64,000 bases of DNA, from the NCBI GenBank assembly GCA_964370225.1, contig CAYJII010000001.1, positions 1 to 64,000 of the forward strand, in the 5' to 3' direction. Below the pieces are notes generated by a model. That model saw only the letters and a program-made list of their open reading frames with translations, made no database searches and was not told the DNA's origin. Of the stretch, positions 1 through 10,557 are shown one piece after another (position 1 is the stretch's first letter; each line of letters begins with the position of its first letter). The stretch comes from CAYJII01 sp964370225. Lineage in GTDB: Bacteria > Bacillota > Clostridia > Oscillospirales > Ruminococcaceae. A program made the translations under genes and the position numbers.

Positions 1-978
1 GTATATCCTTATGAACTAAACGCTTTTCTTTTAGGACACAATGTATTTGAAGATGATACTTCGATGAATGATGCAATAACAGCAAGGGATAGTGGTGAAA
101 TTGTCGTTTCAGGTCCATATAAGCTCGCTGGTGGTCAAGTAGGAATTGTTATACGCAATCCCGTCTATATTGATAATGAATTTGCTGGATTTTCTGCTGT
201 GGTGCTTCATGCTGATAAGCTTTTAGCATCAATTGGGGCAACAAACCTCCCAAATCTGGGATATGAACTTAAAATTTCCTCCACATATCAAGACGAAGAA
301 GTAGAACTATTTACTTCCGTAGACTATAATTCTCACTATGCAAGCAATTATCATTTTAAATTTGGCGATGCGGACTTGCAAATGGACTTACATACAAAAG
401 ATAAAACACGAGATGTTATTACAAGTTTTATAGCATGTTTTTTTGTTTTACTAGCTATCAACTTGCTTGCATGTAGATACATAAAAAAAGCTCATATAGC
501 CAGAGAAAAATTAACTAATAAGCTTGAAACTGACTCTTTAACAGGTGCTCATAATAGGGTGAAAGTTGAAAAATATTTTAAAGAAGCAAAGGGTGCTGAA
601 TTTGCGTTATTCTACCTAGACCTTAATAAGTTTAAGCCTGTTAATGATAATTATGGTCACGAAATGGGCGACAAAGTTTTGATTGCCTTTGTACAAAGAA
701 TGAGAACTATATTAAAGAGAGATAGTATTGTCGCAAGAGTCGGAGGGGATGAGTTTGTAGTCATAGCCCCAAATGTTACAACTGATGCGGAAGCCTTATC
801 AATAAGCCGCCGTATAAAAGAAAGATCAGAGGCTGTATTTTCTTTTGACGATGTTAAGATAAAAATTTCTTCTAGTATTGGATATGTATTTTCAAGAGAT
901 GCAGAAGAGTTATCCGATTTATTAGCAATCGCTGATAAAAAAATGTATGCCGAAAAACAAAAAAATAGTAGCAGATAA
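1..978 (+). CDS. CHASE-GGDEF membrane diguanylate cyclase (5' end outside window)
   Basis: Predicted to make cyclic di-GMP from two GTP at the membrane. The frame is open from base 1, so the N-terminus, with an expected first membrane segment, is missing; a Met at 64 is probably internal. The visible N-terminal ~130 residues resemble an extracellular CHASE-type sensor (GPYKLAGGQVG, then RNPVY). One hydrophobic segment (about 420-480) follows, then a GGDEF domain starting DSLTGAHNR, with DLNKFKPVND and an intact VGGDEFVV active site. The inhibitory I-site (RxxD just upstream of GGDEF) reads KRDS, so classical product inhibition is probably lost. Cyclase activity is inferred from the intact motif; the CHASE assignment is less sure. 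It ends facing the surface-protein gene. Confidence 0.85.
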   Translation, partial: VYPYELNAFLLGHNVFEDDTSMNDAITARDSGEIVVSGPYKLAGGQVGIVIRNPVYIDNEFAGFSAVVLHADKLLASIGATNLPNLGYELKISSTYQDEEVELFTSVDYNSHYASNYHFKFGDADLQMDLHTKDKTRDVITSFIACFFVLLAINLLACRYIKKAHIAREKLTNKLETDSLTGAHNRVKVEKYFKEAKGAEFALFYLDLNKFKPVNDNYGHEMGDKVLIAFVQRMRTILKRDSIVARVGGDEFVVIAPNVTTDAEALSISRRIKERSEAVFSFDDVKIKISSSIGYVFSRDAEELSDLLAIADKKMYAEKQKNSSR

Positions 979-1090
979 TAAAGTCACTTATACCAATATT
1001 TTTTAGCTGCAACATAGCAATACAATTTCAGTTACATCTGTGCCGAAAATTCTTTGACATTCACACCGAATACGCATACCCTGTACAGTA

Positions 1091-1129
1091 AAAATAAGCT
1101 GACACTTCTATGAAGTGTCAGCTTATTTT
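1091..1129 (+). terminator. Terminator after the GGDEF gene
   Basis: A perfect 17-bp stem (arms 1091-1107 and 1113-1129) with a 5-nt loop, ending in a T-run on the + strand and preceded by an A-run, so it could work in both directions between convergent genes. Confidence 0.8.
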
Positions 1130-1148
1130 TATCTACTCCTTTACAAAC

Positions 1149-1180
1149 TAAAACGGATAGTCAAAAGACTATCCGTTTTA
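1149..1180 (-). terminator. Terminator after the surface-protein gene
   Basis: A perfect 14-bp inverted repeat (1149-1162 and 1167-1180) with a 4-nt loop, 33 nt beyond the stop codon of the minus-strand surface-protein gene. The T-tract is short, so termination may rely on the neighbouring hairpin at 1091-1129 as well. Confidence 0.65.
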
Positions 1181-1213
1181 AAATATCGTATCGGTTATAT
1201 GTTATTTAGTTAA

Positions 1214-4200
1214 TTAAGCTTCTTTTGCTGTTTCTTCTCTGCGTTTTTTTGAAAAGAATGCAAAGATTACTTCAACTATAAGAATAACTGCCATAGCCCA
1301 AGTCCAGCTGTCAACGATGATCATAGGATTTCTCATGTCTTCAGTTAGAATGAACAGAACGATTGCGCCGATTGCAGGTAGAATGCCTAACAGTCTAGCA
1401 AGACCTCTGCGTTTGATTTCTTCATCAGAATCGTCTTCTTCATCTTGGTTTTTCTTTTTAGTGAAGTATCCGATTAATAGGATGATTGAAATAAGTGCAG
1501 TTGTTATTGCCATGATTAGGTTAAGTAGTGCCCATGCAGGTGCAGCAGCAGTTGGAACATCTTCTTCTTCGATGTCAACTTCGTCATCTTCTGGAGCTGG
1601 CGCTGTTGGTACTGCGTCGTCTTCGATATCTACTACCGGTGGCTCAACGTCTGGTACTGGAGGCACTGGAACGATTAGAGCTGGTACTACTGGCGGTACT
1701 ACAGGTGGTACTACTGGTAGTGGAGTGATAGTTAATGTACCGTTTACTACTGTTACAAGGTAGTTATCATCTGCAACATATGTAGCTGTGATTGCGTAAT
1801 CAGCAGGTACTTCGCTTAGGTCGTTACGAGCTATAGTGAAGTCCATTGCGTCAGTGCCTTGTAAGCCGTCAATTGCAGCAGTGAATGCTGGGTCAGCAGT
1901 TCCTGTTACTTTTGTAAAGCTAGCTACTGTAATTGTTACAGGAGCTGGATCAACTTCAGCAACGATTTCAGTTTCAACTGAATCATAACCTTCAGCAGAT
2001 GCACGAACTGTGATTGTGTAAGAATCTGAATCAATTACTTCTGGCATTTCAGCTGTGAATGGTGCGCCGTCAATGCTATACTCGATTGTTGCTGTTGGTA
2101 CAGATGGAACTGCAGCTAAAACAGCTTCATGAGTTGCAGCATCGTATGTGCCAGTGTAAGGAGTTGCTACGATTCCTAATGTTGTGTTGTTTGTGATGAG
2201 TAATTCACTTGGAACATATTCTACTTCATAGTTGCCTAAATCTGTTGTTTGTGGGCCTGTTATTGTAATATCATATGTGCCAGGTAAAGTTGTTTCATCA
2301 GCAATTGTGTCAAGTATAATATCATCAGCTAAGCCGATATTTTCTAATGTATCATTGCCATGTAATACGCCTGCTGATAGAACGCTAAGTACTGGTGTAC
2401 TTCCAAATTCCATTGCGTATGGTGCAGCTGTTACAGTTAGAGGTGCAGCCGTAATTTTTAGTGATGCTGGCATTCCCACTTCCCAATTTTGGTAGTTGCC
2501 ACTTGGATCTGTAACCATAACGCTAAAGTTTGTTTCGCCAAAGTTAATTCTGCTTGGAATTTCTTCAGTGTAACTTCCACCATCAATGCTGTAAGTTACT
2601 TCAAAATTGCTTATGTCTAGTTGCTCGTTTGTAACTCCATCAATTAAAACAATTTTCGATGGGTCAAATACTAATGCTGTTGAGTCATATTCTTGTTCTA
2701 AGTCAAATACGTCTGCATTTAATTCAGTGTCAGTGTGGAAATAACCTTGAACAATTTCTAACTCGCCATCTGTATAATTGATTATGTAGTTAGTAGTCTC
2801 TACTATTGGATTTGCTTTTGTAGTTACAGCATATTTACCTACAAAATCACCAGCTTGTGCTGTTGTAGTGTATGGTGCTGTGCCGATTTCAGTTGCAAGC
2901 CAAGCATTGTCTTCAGAAGAATATTTATATTCTGTTTTATCAGCTACATCAAATCCAAATTCAGTTGGAATTGCTTCGTTGAATTCATATTGAGTTGGGT
3001 TAACTACTGGAGAAACATTGATTGTTGCTCTAGTTACATTTAATACACCAACTGTTGTGTTGTCTATAGTAAATGTGTAGTTTTGACCTGCTTGTAAATC
3101 ATTTGTGCTTGTAATTGTGATGTTGTAAGTGCCAACATTTCTTGCGTTTTCGTCTGTAGTATCGTAATTAGTTCCTACTACTGGAGCACCACTTTGTAGT
3201 GTTTCTTCGCCAGCAATATAACCAGTTACTGCATAACGTGTAGCTAAATCTGTTGCTTCTTCACCGTAAATAATATCTTCATGATTTATAGGTGAAACTG
3301 TTAGTTCGATTGGATTTACTTGTGCGTAAACATTGATAACCGGAGAGTCAACGTATCCTTCTAATGTTGCTTTTACGTAAACTGTCATGTCGTCATTGTT
3401 ATTTCTAACTGTTGGTGCAGTTGTTGACCATGAATCGTCTAAGCCAGTTTCAGAATACCAAATTGTTGCGCCAGTAACATCTGTAGTATTTTCGTTAGTT
3501 ACTACAATATCTTCTACTGCAATGTGGTCAGCTGCATCATAAATGTCGTTGTAACCGTTTGCTGTGATAACTAGTCTTTCAGAAGCATCATATTCATATT
3601 GTGCAACTAAAACTATGTCAGCAGTGATTGCAGGTAGAGTACTGCCAGGTGCATAAGTAGTTGTTTCGCCTTCTACTAACCAGTTAGTGAAGTCATAACC
3701 TACTTCTTCAGTCATACCAGCTGCTGCTAGTGTTAGAACCTCAGGAGTAGTTCCACCGTTTACTGTGATAACTTCATCATCACCAGTACCATTAGCACCA
3801 GCTTCGTAAGTTACAGTGTAAGTAGTAGCTTCTTTTGTCCAAGGACCATAGATTGTAACGCTATCTGTGATTTCTGTAGTTCCAAAGATAAATGGAACTT
3901 TAGCGCCAGTTGTATCTATTGTGTACCAACCATTGCTATCAAATTCGAAAGTATTTAATAGACCTACTACTGTTTCTGGAGCTACTGTTGGTTTTACAAC
4001 TGAATTGCCGTGTGTTGCTGTTGTCGCAGTTGGAACGCTAGGAATATCAGTAACTTCTAAACCTTCTGCTGCGTCAACTGTTGGAACATCGCCAGCAAAT
4101 TCAAATGTTACATTGTATACGTTTGCTTCTGATGTCCAAGGACCGTATAGAGTCATTGAATCAGTGATTGTATCTGTTGCAAAGTTAAACTCTGTAGTTG

Positions 4201-7200
4201 CGTTTTGTACTGTTGCACTTGTATACCATGTTCCAGTGAATGTAAATGTTTCACTTGTTCCAACTAATGTTGTTGGATCTACTGTTGGTGCTGTTATTGT
4301 TGTATCATGTACTACACCAGTAATAGTAGTTGGTGCTGTTGGAGGTGTTACTCCGTCAGCTGCTTCAGGTGCATCTACAAATTCAAAGTTAACATTGTAT
4401 TCGTTTGCTACTGATGTCCAAGGACCGTATAGAGTCATTGAATCAGTGATTGTATCTGTTGCAAANNNNNNNNNNNNNNNNNNNNNNNNNNNNNNNNNNN
4501 NNNNNNNNNNNNNNNNNNNNNNNNNNNNNNNNNNNNNNNNNNNNNNNNNNNNNNNNNNNNNNNNNCGTCAGCTGCTTCAGGTGCATTTACAAATTCAAAG
4601 TTAACATTGTATTCGTTTGCATCTTTTGTCCAAGGACCGTATAAAGTCATTGAATCAGTGATTGTATCTGTTGCAAAGTTAAACTCTGTAGTTGCGTTTT
4701 GTACTGTTGCACTTGTATACCATGTTCCAGTGAATGTAAATGTTTCACTTGTTCCAACTAATGTTGTTGGATCTACTGTTGGTGCTGTTATTGTTGTATC
4801 ATGTACTACACCAGTAATAGTAGTTGGTGCTGTTGGAGGTGTTACTCCGTCAGCTGCTTCAGGTGCATTTACAAATTCAAAGTTAACATTGTATTCGTTT
4901 GCTACCGATGTCCAAGAACCATATAGAGTTGTCGGAACAGTGATAGGTGTATCAAAACTGAACTTTGTTGTTGAATCTTGAGTTGTTTCGCTTGTGTACC
5001 AACCATTAAATGTAAATGTTTCGCTTGTTCCAGTTAATGTTGTTGGTGTGTAATTTGGGTCTGTTGCATTATTATTATAAATAATATTTTGTGTTGCTGG
5101 AGTTTGTGAAGCTGCTACACCGTCATCAACTAATGTTGGTGCGCCACTTACCACAAAGTCTACTGGGTAAACTGCATCTTTATAGATAGCATAAACTGAT
5201 AGATTTCCACCTATGTTTTTAAAAGTAGATTGTGCGTAAGGGAAACCATCTGTTCCTTCTGAGTGGAAAATTTCTGTTCCGCTCTCTAGTACTGTATCCT
5301 CTGCGTTAAACTGCCAGTGGCTAAATTCTTTGCCTACAGGAGCAGTAAACATAAACGTTTCTACATTTACCGTTGAACCGTGAGCAAAACCGCTAGTTAT
5401 ATAAGGATCAGTAATTGGAGCTGTTGCAGTACCACCGTTTGCAATGTAAGTAATTGTGTATGTGTTTTGTGTTGCTGTCCAAGAACCATATAGAGTTGTC
5501 GGAACAGTGATAGGTGTATCAAAACTGAACTTTGTTGTTGAATCTTGAGTTGTTTCGCTTGTGTACCAACCACTGAAAGTATAAGTATATCCGTTTTCAT
5601 CTATATCACTAGTGTTATATGTTGGTGTAGTTGCTGTGTCTTTATGTTGAACTTCTTGTGTATCTGGAGTAGCAGGTGCGCCTGTTGGTGCGCCTGTAAC
5701 ATTAAACGATACTTCGTGATCAACAATTGCGTATAGATTGTAGTTGTTGATGATAGAAATATTAGTGTTGTCAACAATTGTCACAACGCCATCTCTATCG
5801 CCAGCAGTCTCTGACCAACCGATAAAGTCTTGAGTTGTTCCTAAATTTAGAGCGCCTTCTGCACTTGTTGCATCAGTAGAAATTTGATCTAAAGTAGTTC
5901 CAACCGCTACATCTTTAGTTGCTAGTATATTGTTGTCTTGATCATAGAAAGTTACAGATACATTAGGAGTAACTCCGCCTTTATCAACGATCATTCCATC
6001 GATATGAACAGCTTGATAGTAGCTATTTTCGCTAACTTCAGCTGATGAACCAGCTTTAACTATTCTAATCCATACGATTTCAAAAGCGTATTGAGTTTTA
6101 GCTTCTAAAGCCTCTGCTTGTGCTAAGTAAGTGCTAGTCTCACCAGTGAAAACTTGGTTTCCGTTTTTGTCAGTAAGACCAGAAAGAGCTGTGTATTTTC
6201 CGTCTTTTGCCATTTGGATTAATACATCATATGCATTCCAATCAGCATTAGTTTTGATATGTTCAGCGCCACTTGCTTCTTTAGTAGCGTTGTCAACAAA
6301 CACTTGGTTTGTTAAGTATTTTTCAACTTCAACACCAGATACGTCTTCAACAAGCATGTTTCCATTGCTAGCACTGAATACAATGTTTCCGTCGTCAATA
6401 AATTGACCTTCGCCTAAGTTGTTGTAGTATTGGCTTGAATCTCTTAATGACTCAATATCAACTGTGCCATCGATTGTGTCTGGTAGTAGTATATGCAATG
6501 AAGCGCCACCAGCATAATAATTGATTGGATCTTCTTTATTAATTGGAAGTTGTGGAGAAACAGGGTTTGAAGTAAAACTTTCTTCTCCTTTAGTGTAAGT
6601 TACGTCTGCTTTAATATTTGTGTCATGTAAACCATTTACAGTGTCATCTTTTGCGATAATAGGAATATTGTAGTCTGTTGCTGTTGTTGGCATATTACCA
6701 ACTTCAAAAGTTACAACTTCTCTTCCATTTTCATCTGCAGAAATTGTGAAAGTGTTACCTTTGTAGCTAAATGTGCCATCGTTATTATCAGTTAATGCAC
6801 TGTAGTCGATTGCAAATTCATCAGAAATTGTATCTACGATTTTTGTGCCTGTAGCTGCAATTTCAATTGCTTGTAGCGCACTATTCAACTCATCGATGCC
6901 ACCATTTGAATGAACACCATCAGTTGATTTTATATCGTTTTTCAACAGATTTTCACCAGTTGCACTAACATTGATTCCAACTGTATGGATAGTCGCATTA
7001 TAACCTGCACCTTTTAAAGTTGCAGCTTGTATTGTTCCATTCCATGTAGTATCAGTGTGTGAAGTTCCATTAGTACCTGGATTTCCGTCTGTGATAAATA
7101 TGATTTGAAGTGGTCTTGTTGTATCCGTTCTGCCATTTGCAAATTCAATTGCTTGTTTAAGTGCAGCAGTATAGTCAGTTCCACCGTCAACATATGTATT

Positions 7201-8655
7201 GTCTAAAGTTGCAACTATTTCAGTATTGCTAGTTTTAAAGTTAACACTGCCATATGTAGAAGTGTCAAATAATACTAATGCAACTCTACTGTCAGGTTGT
7301 GCTAATATTCTATTAGTTAGGTTAGTAACAGCAGTTTCAGCTTTTTCCCATTTGCCGTCTTTAGCCATACTACCTGATCTATCCATTACAATAATAACAT
7401 CTGATCCTGAAACTACAGGTGTGCCTTGTAATGTAAATGTGATATCAGCTTTGTAAGTAGTTTCGTCAGTCCAAGCAGCTGTTTTATTAACAGTTACTTC
7501 ACCGCCGTCACTTGAGCCACCAGTTGCAGTAGCTGCATAGTCTGCTACTTCGATGTAGTAAGCTTTACTACTTTTCCAGCCACTTACTCTCATGTCCCAG
7601 TTAATTCTAATAACTGAAGATCCTCCAGCATATGCTTTAACTGTAGCAGTAGCAGTTTCTACTCTAGCTTCAGTTGCAGTAGCAGTTGTATAATTCACGA
7701 TAGTTGATTTGCTAGTTGTCCAACCAGATCTATATATTTCCCCCAAAAGATTGTCTCCAATTGGGTAAGTAAAACTGATTTCTTGACCAATAGCAATTTT
7801 ATATGGGTCAGCTTGTGTTCCTGAACCAGTTGCCCCAGCAGGTAATACAACTGATTCTGGTGTAGCAGCTTGTAGTTCTGGTAATACAGTTGCTTGTGGT
7901 TCTTGTACAACAGGCGCAGTTATAACAGGTGCATAGCTAAAGTAAGCAACTGCTGCTTCGCCATTTAAAGTGTAGTCTATTTCAACTTCATATGTAGCTT
8001 TTTCGTCAGCAGTTAGTACTTCGAATGCTGCTGTAGCTCCACCGATTGTATTGCCATTCATACGAATTGCAACGATTTCTGCATTTTCACCAGCTGCAGC
8101 TGAAACACTTACAATTGTGCCTGTGGCAGTTTGTGAGCCCTCAACCATTAAAGGTGAATTTGAGAATGTTGGTGTTACTGCACCAATACGCTCTGGTGTG
8201 TAAGAAAATGCTGCTGTATATTCAACCATTTTAGTTTCGTATACAGGTTCTTGAGGTTCTACTGGAGTTTCGCCTTCTGCTGGCGTTTCACCCTCAGTTG
8301 TTCCCTCTTCTGTTGTTACTTCCACTAAAGTTGGTTTTGTGTAAGAAACAACGAAATTTAATGTGTCTGCGCTTGTAGCTGTGTATTGAGCAGTTGTGCC
8401 CTCTACAGGAGTTTCACTACCAGGTAGTGTTATGCCTGTAACCACAGCGCCCTCTGTTGCTGGAGCTACAGCAATATCGATAATTTCATTGCCTTCTCTC
8501 AAAACAGAGTTGATTGATACTGATAAATCTCCCGCATTTACATCTTGATCTAGTAAGGCAGCTGCAACTGGTACAAAGTTTTGTAGTAAAATCCCAGCTA
8601 TGAGCAACCAAACGATAGATGTTTTCAAGAAAATGCTTTTTGTCAGTTTCGTCAT
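1214..8655 (-). CDS. Giant VWA-domain, MBG/InlB-like repeat surface protein (interrupted by assembly gap)
   Basis: Predicted secreted, membrane-anchored surface protein or adhesin. The ATG at 8655 is chosen because a strong AGGAGGG site precedes it; an upstream Met at 8730 lacks one. It has a signal peptide (residues 1-35), a Glu/Pro/Thr-rich stretch, then a von Willebrand A domain with a complete MIDAS: DRSGS at 425-429, Thr 493 and Asp 523. InlB/Flg_new-like repeats (GWYTSE, LYGPWT blocks) and MBG-like domains follow. The C-terminus has a PVVPPVVPP spacer, acidic linker and about three hydrophobic segments ending in KKRREE. There is no LPXTG motif, so anchoring is by transmembrane segments. 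The 100 Ns (4466-4565) break the frame; a 170-bp gap restores it and gives at least 2503 residues. The frames on both sides belong to one gene. Ligand unknown. Confidence 0.85.
4156..4931 (-). repeat. 282-bp (94-residue) near-identical tandem repeats
   Basis: Successive units begin at the same CAT/ATG landmark: 4156-4437 is one full unit, 4438-4649 is a unit containing the N gap, and 4650-4931 is another full unit. Full units differ by only a few bases over 282 bp and encode the TGVVHDTTITAPTVDPTTLV and TFTGTWYTSATVQ type sequence. Identity at DNA level, not just protein level, points to recent duplication or homogenisation and explains the assembly break. Confidence 0.9.
4466..4565. other. 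Assembly gap (100 N)
   Basis: Exactly 100 Ns, the usual placeholder for an unknown gap size. It interrupts the tandem repeats. The frames on the two sides are out of register by this length, while a true gap of 170 bp, or 170 plus multiples of 282, gives one continuous frame. Confidence 0.95.
4910..5005 (-). repeat. 96-nt exact repeat, copy 1
   Basis: Identical by eye over 96 nt to 5477-5572. It encodes the GWYTSETTQDSTTKFSF ... TLYGSWT block of the surface protein. The two copies are direct repeats 567 bp apart (189 codons), so recombination between them would delete an in-frame segment. Confidence 0.85.
5477..5572 (-). repeat. 96-nt exact repeat, copy 2
   Basis: Second copy of the repeat at 4910-5005, in the same frame of the same gene. 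Confidence 0.85.
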
Positions 8656-9140
8656 TGTAATCCCTCCTAAAATAATAATCCCTAAGATATATAGAAATAC
8701 TCCCCGATTTAAAACCGCTGTTTTAAACAAGTATTGTCTAACAAAAAAGAAATATGAACGAATGGTCTAAACAACATATTGTACACCTTTGTTGTTTACA
8801 ATCACTATTATATTATCCCAAGGTTACATTTACGTTACATTTTAGCTTTTATTGCAAATTATTTTTTATTTTGTATTTTTTCACAGAAATAATTCAATTG
8901 CACCGAAATATTTTATTGTAAATGTACAGTCAATGAAATAAGTTAGTATAACACAACTAATTTTATGTTCAAAACTAAAATTATTCATGTGTTTTTTGCG
9001 TGATAAAAAAACGCATATTCTGCGTTATGGTATACATTATATACTAAATACGTTTGAAAATCAAGTGCTTTTACTAAAATAATTCGCCAAATTATATATA
9101 TAATATGAATGTAAGTTTATAAATGCGACTTTTTTACTAC
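8656..9140. other. Long AT-rich divergent spacer
   Basis: No credible gene. It separates the surface-protein gene (-) from serine dehydratase (+). Notable contents are a 9-bp inverted repeat (8768-8776 and 8790-8798) around a minus-strand TACAAT, long A/T tracts, and a weak 6-bp hairpin near 9000-9020. I looked for, and did not see, the conserved core of a c-di-GMP (GEMM) riboswitch. Confidence 0.6.
8768..8798 (-). promoter_or_regulatory. Inverted repeat, candidate operator/promoter of the surface-protein gene
   Basis: Arms 8768-8776 and 8790-8798 are perfect 9-bp inverted repeats (TAAACAACA / TGTTGTTTA), with centres about two helical turns apart. A minus-strand TACAAT (complement at 8779-8784) lies between them, about 125 nt upstream of the start codon. 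No convincing -35 hexamer was found. Regulatory role is inferred. Confidence 0.4.
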
Positions 9141-9168
9141 TTGTACTTTCAATTTTTTATGATATACT
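9141..9168 (+). promoter_or_regulatory. Sigma-A-like promoter of serine dehydratase
   Basis: -35 TTGTAC (9141-9146), 16-nt spacer, -10 TATACT (9163-9168), about 60 nt before the ATG at 9229. Confidence 0.6.
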
Positions 9169-9228
9169 ATATAAAGTAATATTAGTTACATATTTTAATG
9201 TACTAAAGTAATATTTTGAGGTGTTGAA

Positions 9229-10434
9229 ATGGAGTCAATAAAACAGCTATATAGAATAGGAAGAGGACCATCAAGTTCTCATACAATGGCGCCTGAGTTT
9301 GCATGCGAATATTTTATCGAAAAAGTGCCGAATGCAGCCCGCTATCGAGTAACGCTTTTCGGCTCGCTTGCCAAAACTGGTAAGGGTCACATGACAGATA
9401 CGGCGATATACTTAGCGCTAGGGAAAGAAAAAACTGAGATTGTTTGGAATGACACCGAGGAAGATTTGCCACATCCGAATACCATGTTGTTTGAAGCGCT
9501 AGATGAAAACGGTGCTTTAATTAGCGATTTGAGAATATTTAGCGTTGGTGGCGGTAAAATCGTTATCGAAGGCGAAAAGCCACATGCAGCGCCAAATGTT
9601 TATCCACATAAAAACTTCGAAGAGATTAAAGAGTACTGCGACAAAAAGCATATGCGTTTATGGGAATATGTGCGCGAAGTTGAGGGACAGGATATTTTTG
9701 CATTTTTAGCAGAAGTTTGGGATAAAATGAAACAATCCATACACAATGGCTTGCGTGTAGAAGGTGAACTTCATGGTGGTCTTCAAGTTCAACGTAAAGC
9801 TAAATATTTATACAACCAGCGTCATATCGACGAATCATCTGAAACTAGAGAAAATCGACTAGTTTGCTCGTATGCTTTTGCAGTTAGTGAAGAAAATGCA
9901 GGCGGTGGAATAATAGTTACTGCGCCAACGTGCGGCGCTTGCGGAGTTTTGCCTTCCGTATTATACTACATGCAACAAAAGAAAAATTATTCTGATTTCG
10001 AGATTACAAAAGCTCTCGCTACTGCAGCGGTAATAGGTAATCTTATTAAAACTAATGCGTCCATCAGCGGTGCAGAATGTGGTTGCCAAGCGGAAATCGG
10101 CAGTGCTTGTTGCATGGCAGCAGCAGGCCTTTGCGAGTTATTCCAAATGGATTTAGACCAGATTGAGTACGCAGCCGAGGTTGCTATGGAGCACCATTTA
10201 GGTCTTACATGCGATCCAATTAATGGATTGGTACAAATTCCATGTATCGAGCGCAATGCTGTCGCGGCTATGCGTGCTATCAACTGCTTAAGCCTTGCAA
10301 ATTTTCTAACACACACAAGACGTATTTCACTCGACCTTGTAATAAAAACTATGTACGAAACTGGTCTGGATTTATTTAGCAAATATAAAGAAACAAGTGA
10401 AGGTGGACTCGCCAAAATATATCACGAGGTGTAA
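9229..10434 (+). CDS. sdaA: L-serine dehydratase, iron-sulfur-dependent, single chain
   Basis: Converts L-serine to pyruvate and ammonia in the cytoplasm, using a [4Fe-4S] cluster rather than PLP. The N-terminal ~140 residues match the beta domain (YRIGRGPSSSHTMAP near the start), and the rest is the alpha domain with GGGIIVTAPTCGACGVLP and GAECGCQAEIGSACC, which hold the candidate cluster cysteines. At 401 residues it is a fused form, somewhat shorter than E. coli SdaA (about 450). The start has a GAGGTG site at 9218-9223 and its own promoter. The gene appears to stand alone; a promoter-like TATAAT lies before the next gene. Confidence 0.92.
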   Translation: MESIKQLYRIGRGPSSSHTMAPEFACEYFIEKVPNAARYRVTLFGSLAKTGKGHMTDTAIYLALGKEKTEIVWNDTEEDLPHPNTMLFEALDENGALISDLRIFSVGGGKIVIEGEKPHAAPNVYPHKNFEEIKEYCDKKHMRLWEYVREVEGQDIFAFLAEVWDKMKQSIHNGLRVEGELHGGLQVQRKAKYLYNQRHIDESSETRENRLVCSYAFAVSEENAGGGIIVTAPTCGACGVLPSVLYYMQQKKNYSDFEITKALATAAVIGNLIKTNASISGAECGCQAEIGSACCMAAAGLCELFQMDLDQIEYAAEVAMEHHLGLTCDPINGLVQIPCIERNAVAAMRAINCLSLANFLTHTRRISLDLVIKTMYETGLDLFSKYKETSEGGLAKIYHEV

Positions 10435-10491
10435 AACTGAAATTTTTCTGTAAAAATGAAAAAAATAGGTGATTTTTCAACTTAAATATGT

Positions 10492-10497
10492 TATAAT
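10492..10497 (+). promoter_or_regulatory. Candidate -10 box upstream of the SGNH hydrolase
   Basis: Consensus TATAAT at 10492-10497, 60 nt before the preferred start at 10558. The -35 match (GTGATT, 17-nt spacer) is weak. Confidence 0.4.
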
Positions 10498-10557
10498 AAA
10501 CCGAATGTCAAGAATTTTGATACAATTAAGTACTAACAGAATATGGAGAATATATTT

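Noticed and set aside
4435..4438. A possible separate gene starting at the Met at 4438
   Set aside because: This Met is internal to the repeat (TDSMTLYGPWT), has no ribosome site, and the frame joins the upstream part once the gap is set to 170 bp.
3867..4604. Long open frames on the plus strand opposite the surface-protein gene
   Set aside because: They mirror the low-complexity repeat coding on the other strand, carry no ribosome sites or domain patterns, and are broken by the same N gap.
8996..9020. Minus-strand hairpin AACGCA-GAATA-TGCGTT followed by a T-run
   Set aside because: Looks like a weak terminator, but the stem is only 6 bp and no minus-strand gene ends there.
8656..9228. c-di-GMP riboswitch for the surface protein
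   Set aside because: Looked for because a diguanylate cyclase is near; no conserved GEMM core was seen on the minus strand.
9987..10415. Minus-strand open frame inside serine dehydratase
   Set aside because: No family pattern, and wholly inside a well-identified gene.
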